From Hymenopellis radicata (taxonomy: Eukaryota; Basidiomycota; Agaricomycetes; Agaricales; Physalacriaceae), in the NCBI GenBank assembly GCA_015501595.1, contig JADNRX010000387.1:1-49708 (forward strand): a stretch of 49,708 nt of DNA, read 5' to 3'. The first letter of the stretch is position 1. Every line of letters starts with the position of its first letter. Below, one piece after another: positions 37,514 through 47,391 of the stretch. The translations under genes were made by a program, and so were the position numbers. The notes under the pieces are model-generated. The model did not search any database. It was not told the DNA's origin and was given only the letters and a program-made list of their open reading frames with translations.

Positions 37514-39185
37514 ATGATGCCCGCCACCAACACGCTCTCGTCGCCGACGCTGCCATCGCCAAAGGTGATCCATGTCGACACGCGCGGCGCCGTTATTCTT
37601 TCTGAAGAGTCACCGGAAGTAAGTCATTATTATACCTTTGTTCGCTGCTGTCTGCTCACTTGCTCGCCTCCAGACGCGGGATAGTCGCGGAATATACCTG
37701 CCCAACCACATTGAGCCAGTGTCCCATATAGCAGTCGATGTACGCCGTGCAACCACGCTCTTTTGCTCTTCCCACCGGGACTGACGGAACCTCTTTTTCT
37801 TCCACGCGAATTTAGGTCGGCGGATCGCTCGCAAAAGTTGTGTATTTCACGCGGTCTCCATCGTCGCCATCCGTGGCCGCCACGGCGGGCTCGAGCAACC
37901 CCAGCACAATTTCCACACCGCGATCGCTTTCCCCATCCAATGAACACGCCTCCCCGTCGGTTTCCGGCGTAAGGATGAACGGTGCTCTAACACCGCTTGT
38001 GCTTGATACCCCCCATCATGGACTCGGCAGCCTCTCTGCGCTGGACAGCGGTGGACTTTTGCGGGACTCCATGCTCCGTCGCACGTCCCAACATTTCCCG
38101 GGAGGATCGCTCAACTTTGAACGCTTCGAGACGGACAATATCCATGAATGTGTCGACTTCATACAGGAACTAATAGAGCGGTCGGCGGAGGTGAACGATG
38201 TATCCATCGAGGACATGCGCAAGGGCGTTAAGATTACGGCAACTGGCGGAGGCGCGCATCGGTTCTACGAGCTATTCAAGGACAAACTGCACGTCGAAGT
38301 GCGGAGGGAGGACGAGATGGAGTGTCTCATCGAAGGCCTCAAGTTCATCACGCTCATACCAGACGAAGTCTACTACTTTTCGGATGAACTGATCCAGTCC
38401 GTGTCTCATCCAGCCGCCAAGAACGGCGTGGACGGCGTATTCGAACGTCCGAGTCCCAATCCTCCTACATACGCGGTCTCTTTCGAACGACATCCGACGC
38501 CTCAGCTACCGTGTCTGCTCGTCAACATTGGATCTGGTGTGTCGATCATTAAAGTCGACGAGGACGGTAAATTCGAACGTGTGAGCGGTACCAGTCTTGG
38601 AGGAGGAACCTTATGGGGATTGCTCAGTCTACTGACGCCTGCTACGACGTTTGACGGTGCGGTTCCCATTCTTTCCGCCATCGCCGTCTGCTGACAGTAT
38701 GCCGCAGAGATGTTGACTTTCTCTGATAACGGTGATAACGCGTCAGTGGACATGCTGGTTGGCGACATTTACGGCCAGGACTACTCCAAGCTCGGTTTAA
38801 AGTCGACGATGATCGCCAGTTCATTCGGAAAAGTGTTCAAGAAGGGCGGCGAGAAGACCAAGTTTTCTCCAGAGGACATCAGCAGGAGTCTTCTGTACGC
38901 CGTCTCCAATAACATTGGCCAAATTGCGTATATGAACGCGGAGAAGTACAACTTGGAGCGAATATATTTTGGGGGATGCTTCATTCGGGGACACGCAGCG
39001 ACTATCACGACGTTATCATACGCCATTCGGTTCTGGAGTAAAGGCACGAAACGGGCTCTGTTTCTGCGGCACGAAGGTTTCCTGTGAGCACACTAGCTTA
39101 TCATACTGCTCGCCCTTCTCATTTCTGTACTAGCGGCTCAATCGGCGCGTGGATCAAGCATATGAACGAGGATGTAGATTATTGA
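37514..39185 (+). CDS. CAB1: Pantothenate kinase
   Basis: Five exons: 37514-37618, 37674-37739, 37816-38656, 38708-39083 and 39134-39185; exact phases, 479 aa. Eukaryotic-type PanK of the ASKHA fold: phosphate-binding IAVDVGGSLAKVVYFT, built by joining exons 2 and 3, then a Ser/Pro-rich insert of about 80 residues, TGGGAHRFYELF, VNIGSGVSIIKVD, SGTSLGGGTLWGLLSLL, DNASVDMLVGDIYGQDY, NNIGQIAYMNAEKY, IYFGGCFIRG and C-terminal GSIGAWIKHM. Phosphorylates pantothenate, the first and controlling step of coenzyme A synthesis; acyl-CoAs normally feed back on it. Cytosolic. Tandem with SEC21, about 215 bp apart. Confidence 0.95.
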
Positions 39186-41001
39186 ATAATGAACTGTGAG
39201 TGTACACTGTTTTGTGATGCCCGGTCTAACGTCAACGAGATCAGTGAGAAGTCTGGTATCTCAGTTATGGAGGACCGCTAGTACTGAAGATGCCTCCCAT
39301 ACCTAAGTATGTACACACACATATCATTATTGCCATTGCCACACGAAATCGTTTAGATTATCGAAAATAATTCCCACGGTGACTTGCCAGCTACATCCAC
39401 TGTCCTGGAGCGAACGGGATGTGAATCGACTTCTATGCTGCACACGTCGCGATTATCGTATGGAGATTGTGACGGTATCCAAGAGCTGGAATCTCCAGGT
39501 GAATGTACGTGAGATACGAAGTTACTGGGCAATAGTCAGGAAGGCGCGTTACGGTACATGACGTCTTCAAGAACCCTCCCGGCAACTTGACGAACGGAAC
39601 CAGCTCTTTGTCTGCTAGCAGTCAGAACAAGTAAATGCTTGCCCATCATAGAGCTATTCTACCATATTTTGTGAGTAACTCCATACTCATCTACTCGCTC
39701 ATTGCCATCCACAGCTACAATCTTACGCGAACATTGTATTCTTGGGAATGTCCATAGATGACGCCGGCCTGTTCAATATTGAACAACCCCATTCATTCAA
39801 CGGAGGAGCGCTCTCTACCAGTCTCGACTCGTAAAGCCTTGCGCGTCGCAACTTCCGGCTTGCTTCTGCAATGATGGTGTAACGAAGGTGTTCTACACGA
39901 TGCACGATTTCACACAACTTTCAAACCTTACCCTTATCACCCAAACAGAGGACCCGAAGGGCACAAATGGGACAATAGAACGAGTGGCAACGTTCAATGT
40001 CTTTTGGAAGACTAGAAGTAACCCGACTTGGCATTCCTGACTTCTGGATTCGCATGTTCTCACAGCCCGCGGTCAGCAGTCGCGTTCAGTTGCCACGAAT
40101 TGACGGTAGTCGTGCGAAAGTCTGGTTCGTCGTATTTTCCTAGTTATTCTTTTGACGAACGTTTTGTCTAGAATATGCTCTAGTACTTGAAAGCTTATTC
40201 CGGGCGCAGCTTCCGGTATTTACGCCGGACGTATCACCGTCAAGTTATTACCTGGCGCTATCCCCAAGTCATCCGCATTCGCCAGATTTGAGCATTGATG
40301 CGTTCTATCTATCAACCTAGTATACCCACGCCCGGAACAGCTATGCTTAGCTGCACGATGCGATCTAAAAGGACCTCTTGTTGACCGAGACCCAGCAGCC
40401 CTGCACCGATCCGTGACCAAATAAATATACGTGTCAAACGTTGATTGCCATATTCTGCAATGCGGTACTGGTTTGCTATCAACAAATGTCGAGACTGTTC
40501 ACAGCCGATGATGGCCGCAGGTACATGGAATACCCCCCAGCCGACAAGCTTGAGAAAGCGCTGCATCTGCGATTTGTCCCCTCGTTTGCGAGCAACTCGG
40601 GGCTGTTGGATCGCATGCGATGTTGCCTTGACGGCAAGTCAGCACGAATGACGAGGAGTATGATTGCTATTATCCCTGTATGGAGAAATGCCGCATGGAA
40701 AATTAAGGGCTAACGAATACGGAGTATCGTCTGATATAGCATCGAGAGCTGTAGAAAATGGGGAGTGTACACAGAGGAGATGAAATGGAGTACGATAGGG
40801 AGAGTGAGACATGGAATTGAATCTGGGGAGACGTAAATGGCGGGGATGGATCGATGTTCTGAATCCCGTGTGAACTTTTATTAAATTTCTGTAATCTTTA
40901 GACCATATCATCTCTGTTTGTCATCTTAGACGGCTCTTTCTACATACGTCCATTCTGCCCATTGCTGTTGCCCGTCCTCGTCGTCCTGTCTGTATTCGCC
41001 A
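39186..41001. other. Long intergenic stretch with eroded coding traces
   Basis: No intact gene. Plus-strand fragments look coding in places (HDVFKNPPGNLTNGTSSL near 39560, and MHDFTQLSNLTLITQTEDP near 39900) but are broken by stops and frame changes. On the minus strand 40312-40566 is open for 84 codons (GCEQSRHLLIANQYRIAE), with no family recognised. I treat this as decayed genic DNA; the last 100-200 bp should hold the promoter of the homeodomain gene. Confidence 0.4.
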
Positions 41002-42486
41002 ATGCCGCCTGTCGCGTCTACGGACAGGCCCAAGAAGCCTCGTAACCGGCACTCACCCCATCAGCTCGCTGCACTGAATGAGCTGTATGAAAGGGATGAG
41101 CATCCGGCGCTGGAAGTAAGGACGTCTTTGGCAGACCGGCTGGGAATGTACGCTTTTTGATTCCAGTCACCGTTCAGCATTGACCTTTGTCTTGCTTTGC
41201 CAGGGAGACAAAGACCGTCAACTCTTGGTTCCAAAACAAACGGGCAAGCACAAAGAAAAGGACTGTTTCGTCAAAGAGCGTTGCTCATCACGCTGCACGT
41301 ATAAATTCCTCTCGTCCGTCCCATTCATCTTCAACCTCGTCCACGCCTCGTCCCTCTGAATCGGGTGACTATCCCGACGACGACTACCCCGACAGCCACC
41401 AGCATCACTTGCCCGACGACAGTCACTCTTGGCCATCCTACCAGACTGCCGATCCAGAACACAATCTTCTTTCAGAAACCGAATCAATGGCCCGCCGTCT
41501 CCGCCTTCGTCCCTCTGCTGAACAGAAAGAGGCCCTCCGAAAAGCATACGTCGAAAACCCCAATCCATCCAGCGACCAGCGTCAAGCATTGGCCGATTCA
41601 GTTGGAATGTGCGTACCCATATCCCGACTTTTCGACGATCGCGCATATTAATTTCCGATTTCCATTTTAGGCGTTATCAAGGAGTCAGCGAGTGGTTCCA
41701 AAAGCAGCCTTCCACTTTGAAAAACTCGGAAGAGGAGCCCGAGCTGCTGCTTACTGCCCCAGTCCAACCAGATGCAGAGCCACGAAACATCCCTGCTTTC
41801 CCTCCTCCAAGTAAACATCCATCCTTAGGTCTGCCTCCGCCAACCCAGCACCCCTCGCTTGCATTATCTAGGCCACGGCGTTCCCCGAGTGTTCATTCAT
41901 CGAATCCTGATGAATCGTCTCCTTCAAAACGATCCTCCAGAAGGAGCAACACTCCTTACAGCATGTCATCACGCATGAGACGGGCTCGTCCTGAGCCGCA
42001 TCAGCTCGACGCCCTAAAGGATCTCTTCATCAAGAACCCCACTCCCACTATTGAACAACGCACTGCTCTTGCTCTTGAAATCGGAATGTATGTTTCACCG
42101 CCTTGTCCGTCTGATCCCAATCATTCTCAACGTTTCGCAGGGACCTCGGTAAGGTGACCAACTGGTTCCGCAATCTCCGCCAGACGTCTCGCCGACGTGC
42201 TAAGAAGAACGAGGATGATGACGATGATTATGGGTATTCATACCCTCATCGAACGGATTCTGCGAATGTGTCGCGCTCCACGACGCCATCGACCGAGTTT
42301 GATGACCATGAGCGTATGGATCAGGATTATGATGAAGACTCTCATATGGCAGGGCCTCATTCGGACGTGGGTAGCGATGATGAGTATCAGGAGGCCGTAA
42401 CCCGTCCCCGCACCATCACCTCTGCCTCCCAAGACCAAAGCCGAAGAGAGATCCGAAGCTCCGCGACATCGACTCGACCTCACTAG
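41002..42486 (+). CDS. Triple-homeodomain protein
   Basis: Four exons: 41002-41147, 41204-41608, 41671-42087 and 42141-42486; exact phases, 437 aa. Three homeodomains: HD1 about residues 12-66 (KPRNRHSPHQLAALNELYER...VNSWFQNKR), HD2 about 146-201 (LRPSAEQKEALRKAYVENP...VSEWFQKQP) and HD3 about 285-340 (RPEPHQLDALKDLFIKNPT...VTNWFRNLR). All three introns interrupt the same place, within the AT|G of the Met ending helix 2, directly before the recognition helix. HD1 and HD3 keep WFxN with the DNA-contacting Asn; HD2 has Lys there and lacks the basic tail. Linkers are Ser/Pro- and acid-rich. A nuclear transcription factor by domain content. The triplication with shared intron phase points to internal tandem duplication. 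Confidence 0.9.
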
Positions 42487-43396
42487 TCTGAGTGCATTAG
42501 CGCTTGATTATGCTGAAGGCGAGAAGGCTGCAATGAAGTTTTTCCAGCGGAATTAAATTCGAAGACGCGCTCCTACTTGTCAGTTTCTCGCAGCAATATG
42601 TCCACTAATTTGTGCGTCGTTCTTTTTCATCGATATTAACCATCTGACAACTATCGCAGATATCTGAATCGCATTTTAACATTTAAAACACGGCGCCTTG
42701 TCGTCTCGGGGACGAGCGACAATCATGTCTCTATTTTACCTTTGTCTAATCGTCTCTTCGTTTTGCATCTCACTTACATTTGTGTTTACTACATCCACGA
42801 TTCTGCTTGTGTCATAAATCGCATCCCCTCTCCCCAACTCTGTCTGTCCACCCGCTTTCGTTCCGTTTTGTTACGTGGAGTCTGCTTTTCTCGTCGTCCC
42901 CCATTGTAGCATGTTGGAACCAAAATGTGATTTTACAGTAATGCTTGTAAATTTTCGATATACCCGATGTTTAACGTACATGCAGTTTTGAGCGTTAGTG
43001 AATTTTCCGCTAGGAGAGAGTGAATGGTCTTGAGGCCATTCCAGATTCTGCCCGCTTCGCGCCCGTGAGCTACAACGACGTGCCTCTGTGCCGATATGCC
43101 GGGCGATGAGTTGAGCAGCGGAGATCGAATTTGGTGAATCGCATAGCGACCACTCTTTTAAGTACGCGCTTCACCCTTTCTTCACTGTGCACATTCATCT
43201 GATACCCAAGAGCAAGTTCTACACCAGAGATAACACCCAATTCGCTTGGTCGTCCAGCTGTTTGTTGTACGTATTTGAAGGACTCGACAACTTGAGAACA
43301 AGCTTATGTATGTAGAAGGAAGTCGCGCGTCTTGTTCGCTCACGATGACCACCAGCGCTCGAATGTTTTCTTCCGCCCTTCCAATTCCCTCTACCA
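42487..43396. other. Intergenic, left of the transposon
   Basis: 3' UTR of the homeodomain gene (pyrimidine- and T-rich to about 42900), then sequence without recognisable genes. Minus-strand frames at 43182-43491 run into the transposon end and appear fortuitous. Confidence 0.5.
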
Positions 43397-44143
43397 GGGA
43401 TAGGTTGAGCTCCCAGCCGCCTGCCCTTTTGGGAATGACAGCCGCCACGCGATTCCTGCTTCTCATCGCGTGGGCCTTCCGCGCCCGCCATACTCGGCGA
43501 CTTGCACTTAGTAACCGTTAACTTCGTCGCGCTCCCGAACTACGTGGCGCCGCATGTTGACACCGTTTACTCGAAAGCTACGCATGAGCCTCTGCGTCTG
43601 CGCATACCTCCCGCTAAACCACCCACCACTTCAAAGCCTTCGAAGCCACCGCGACAACATCAAATCCGATTCGGGCATGTATCGGCAACCGAGGCGGCCG
43701 AAGGACGCATGAAAAAGGCGGACCGACAAAATCATCAGCTCTTCGCGCGACAGCAAGCGTGCACCCTGTATGTCAGGAAGCTCATGGGAGTCAACGAGGA
43801 GAATAAGGGCATACCTCTGGCATTTCTATTCTTCTCTGCCCCGTCGGGAAACAAGCACACTGCAGCGGGGTATGATTCAGAGGTCCTAGCGAGTGGAAAC
43901 GTCACGAGTCGTATTCTATTCACTAGTAGACTACTAATATCATAATGAATATTCTTGTTTGCCATCATGGTTCTAGTCATACGCGCCGACTTGCAGAATT
44001 TACTATAAGTCAAGCTATTAGTACCGGTACATACCGCCTTGACGTGAGTGCGTCCAACTGCCACCCCCACGCGACGAGAAGCAGGAAGCGCGTGGCAGCT
44101 GTCATTCCCAAAAGGGCAGGCGGCTGGGAGCTCAACCTATCCC
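43397..44143. mobile_element. Non-autonomous DNA transposon with ~78-bp TIRs and 7-bp target duplication
   Basis: A 747-bp element bounded by TCTACCA at 43390-43396 and 44144-44150. Both ends, read inward, begin GGGATAGGTTGAGCTCCCAG and stay matched for about 78 bp with only about three mismatches (43397-43474 against 44066-44143). If the terminal GGG is not counted as part of the element, the flanking match extends to CCCTCTACCA (10 bp). An internal plus-strand frame (43502-43945) contains KKADRQNHQLFARQQACTLY and EENKGIPLAFLFFSAPS, which recalls the region ahead of the catalytic core in MULE-type transposases but is far too short to act. Near-identical TIRs suggest recent activity. Confidence 0.9.
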
Positions 44144-44150
44144 TCTACCA

Positions 44151-45642
44151 GCTTACACCCGGGTTCTCGGCTGCCTCTGGCGACGTTTTGCCCTCCACAT
44201 CCTTGCGTGGCGCCTCACTGAAACCATCTCGCTCGCTCCAGGGTCGTTCTCTCAGCCGTGACCCCAAACCACGTTGTATCTTTGGTACGGTCCCACTGGC
44301 ACCATCGTCACTTAGCTTGGTGTTCAATTTCGCTCGAACTTGTCGGACACCAGGCTCTACTTGTGGACGCCACGGAGGCTCTTTACATTTATTTGGCATT
44401 TATCACAACGAAGCACCGCTACGCGCAGAACCAACGCTAATCCATTCACTGTCATTCTCGTTGAGAAGGAGGTGCCACAAACAGGAGGGATTGATTCTTA
44501 TTGATACGCATCAACCGCGATCAACCAGTCCCAACGGAAAGTTCACTTTTGAGTATTGGAACGCCACATCGGAATGGGGATGATTGATTGATTGCATTTA
44601 CTGTCGAGCATCTTCGAATTTTGAACGCCGGTGGACGTCTGTGACGTGCGCAGAGCGCTTCGTCGTTCCTTGGTCAGTTACCTTGGTGAAGACGACGGAA
44701 TTCTGGGCACCCCGCGACATTGGACGATGTTAAATAGATGAGCGGTGAGCGGGGTGCAAAGTTGAAACCAGGTTCAGTATCTTCTGGCCGCTGTCTATTC
44801 ATCGCTTTCAGTTCGTTCCGAATGTCAGAACTGTGCAGATTCTAATTCTGTTGAGTTCCCTTCTCGCCGCTGTTACCGACGCGAAGTGCCTTTTAAAGGG
44901 AATGAGCGCTCGGACGCATACTTATAGCGTCTCGGTTTGAGGGTGCAGATCAACGGTTGCGGTTCTAAAGGGGCTCCTTACAATAGGACAATAAGTACGG
45001 TCGACTCCGATCCGGTTCTGCAGGGGCGTTAGGTCAAGTAAGATCTGGTCGGAGATAGTGACGCTCAACCTTGTCCATGACCATCATCACACGGTTCTCG
45101 AGGCTCACAGGTCACCGTACTGGGGTTCTGTAAATTCTGCGGTACTTTTCTATGCTGTCCTCTGCCACTGACGGGGGTATATCGATTTCTGGTTCCTTCC
45201 AAATTCTGGCCCCACCAAGCCTCCCGGCGTTCCCCATGACTGTGATTCGGAAGCTTGTGCTCTAGTAACCGCTACGGCTACTTGGGAAATGGGAGCACGA
45301 TTACGTGTGATGATGGGCAGTCTGCGTCGACGCTGTTCGCGAGAGACAATGAATGTCTACGGCCGGCAGGGCGCCACAGCGTGGCCGGCGGGCACCGAAT
45401 GGACTCGCACCACAGAAAGCATCCAGTCGGCGACAGTTCGCAGAACACTGGAGGGCCGAAATCTTTTGCTTCCAACGTCGCTTAAGCCGCGGAAGGTTCA
45501 CGTCATGTCATCATTACGGCCTTCGCGTTCTCGGGCCAAATAAGGCGATCCATCTGCCAGTCTTTTCTTCTGCTTCCGGTGGTCATGCTCGTATATATAC
45601 GCCCGCAAAGCCTACCTGTTTGGCTCTCCCTCATTATCCACG
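44151..45642. other. Intergenic, right of the transposon
   Basis: Open frames of 60-150 codons occur but overlap in several frames and show no family resemblance. A possible remnant around 44250-44440 (ATEALYIYLAFITTKHRY) is not assignable. The last part holds the promoter of the downstream gene. Confidence 0.45.
45592..45599 (+). promoter_or_regulatory. TATA box
   Basis: TATATATA directly 5' of a plus-strand gene, 43 bp before its ATG at 45643; the spacing suits a short 5' UTR. Confidence 0.55.
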
Positions 45643-46611
45643 ATGGCCTCTTCTTCCGTCGTCACCTCGCGATCTACCCTCATGCATGCAGCCCTTGCCT
45701 ATCTCTCCGACGAAATTCGCACCGTCGACCAGGCCATTGTCGCGCGTTCGACTCTCCCCAGCACCGTTATATTGCGCTCTCAGTTCCTCTCATTGCCCCC
45801 AGAACTTCTTTCCATAATCCGCTCTCATCTGCTGCTCGCTATCACCGCTCAGCTCATGGACCGTTCAGCGTCCGCGCTAAAGCGCTATGAATCGACCCTG
45901 CGCGTGCTGCTCTGCCCAGAATGCATAGCGTACAACCAGGACGTCTACGGCAAGGACGTGTGGAGCTGGGAGCAGTTCTCCGGTGCTTGCGGGTGCCTGC
46001 AGCGGGGGTGGAGAGTCAAGAACGTCTCCGTGACACAGCCTATTTCGTCCACCATAAATCCCAAACAGTTCATCGATCGGTTCCACTGGCTCGAGTACTA
46101 CCTCTCCCGAAAATCGCTGCGTTTCCTGCGTGGCCGGGCTTCATCGCCCAAGCGGTCGCCCGAGATCATTTGGGACGCTGTTTCGGTGGTTCTGGAGGAT
46201 TTCAACTGCAAACTCGTCCATGCGAAGGAGCGGCGACGGCGGCTGCTTTGTCGGGACGTCGTAGTCGTTCCGCGTGACGCTAGCAGCGTTTCTGCGGAGG
46301 AGGACGCCGATGAGTGGCTGAATGGGCTCACTTTGGATCGCGTGGATAGAGACCTCGGGCTTTCTGTCCATCATGTCAACTCTATCGAGGAGCCCTCGTA
46401 CGCTCTATCGCCTTCACCATCCCGTCCATACTACCCCTCCAACTATCAGAAGCTCGATGCCCGGAACTATGAGTTCGCCTTCGTGCAACCCACACTTGAT
46501 AGCATCGTCTCCTTACTAGCGACTCTCTTCGCCATTCCTGTTGCGTGCACAACCCTCTTCCTTACCATCGTGTGCTTGTATTCTCGACCAGGCGCCTTCC
46601 GAGTTATGTGA
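45643..46611 (+). CDS. Hypothetical protein with F-box-like start and C-terminal membrane segment
   Basis: Single open frame without introns, 322 aa. Residues about 45-65 (FLSLPPELLSIIRSHLLLAI) resemble the LPPEll core of F-box proteins, but the fit is weak. A Cys group follows (LCPECIAYNQ ... GACGCL). The middle is Arg-rich (KERRRRLLCRDVVVVPRD) and the C-terminus is a hydrophobic helix (SLLATLFAIPVACTTLFLTI) just before the end, as in tail-anchored proteins. A TATA box lies upstream. No orthologue recognised; unlike its neighbours it has no intron. Confidence 0.72.
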   Translation: MASSSVVTSRSTLMHAALAYLSDEIRTVDQAIVARSTLPSTVILRSQFLSLPPELLSIIRSHLLLAITAQLMDRSASALKRYESTLRVLLCPECIAYNQDVYGKDVWSWEQFSGACGCLQRGWRVKNVSVTQPISSTINPKQFIDRFHWLEYYLSRKSLRFLRGRASSPKRSPEIIWDAVSVVLEDFNCKLVHAKERRRRLLCRDVVVVPRDASSVSAEEDADEWLNGLTLDRVDRDLGLSVHHVNSIEEPSYALSPSPSRPYYPSNYQKLDARNYEFAFVQPTLDSIVSLLATLFAIPVACTTLFLTIVCLYSRPGAFRVM

Positions 46612-47391
46612 ACGGACCCATTCCATAGTTCTCCTTACGTTTGTAACGAACCTTTGCCTTGTTGTTATGATCCTTACGTTCTCCTGCTTTCGATGACTCT
46701 TTTGCATTCAGTTTTAGGAACCGCATTCACATCCCACATTCATATTTCCCTCGACATTGGTGTACACAACTTTCTTCATTTACTTACATGCTATACTTAT
46801 TTTCCCCCGGTCTTCGTATTTAAATATCAGCTTGTTACTAGGTAACAGAATACACCGCTGAACAACTACATAGTGACACTGCCCGCGCGGATTTTCGGGC
46901 TTCTTCTTCAAAGTGATCGGTGGCGCAACATCGACGGGGCCTCGGAGGCGCGGGGCCGCAAGTTAATTTCCGCCTCCCCGACTCGTGCTTTACACGAATC
47001 AGAAGGAGCGCCCCCGTGATACGAATTCAACGCCGTGACGTAGGGCGTGCAGGTTGACGAATCCCGAGGCGGAGGTTAGCTGCATAATCCAACAATTGAT
47101 ACCTGCGTTCTTCGCTATTGAGCCGACACGTAAAGTCATCGATTTCTCACATGGGGTTGACCTTGGAAGCGACTAGAAAACAAGTGTCAAAAACTCTTTT
47201 TTGATCCCCGGGATTGAGCTAACAACACAGTTAAACCACAAAGAGCCTCTGTGCACGCTGAGACTGAATATAGTTCCGGTTGTTTAGAGTTTCTATGGTT
47301 CAGATTCTCCGAAAAACGCGTGCCCATGTGTATATGTAGTACAATTCTAGTTTCCCAAAAACCAGCTTGGGGCCGGAGGCGAGATATCTAT
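46612..47391. other. Intergenic, convergent gene ends
   Basis: Two 3' flanks meet here (plus gene ending 46611, minus gene ending 47392). GC-rich stretch about 46880-47040, no repeat structure or gene found. Confidence 0.5.

Noticed and set aside
42935..42941. TACAGTA resembling a MITE right end
   Set aside because: No matching CTGTA left end within 400 bp and no extended inverted repeat.
43182..43491. Overlapping minus-strand frames spanning the left TIR
   Set aside because: They cross the element boundary and its target duplication, so they cannot be an old conserved gene.
45353..45817. 154-codon plus-strand frame upstream of and overlapping the hypothetical gene
   Set aside because: Overlaps the better-supported 322-codon frame that has the TATA box and a full-length reading.
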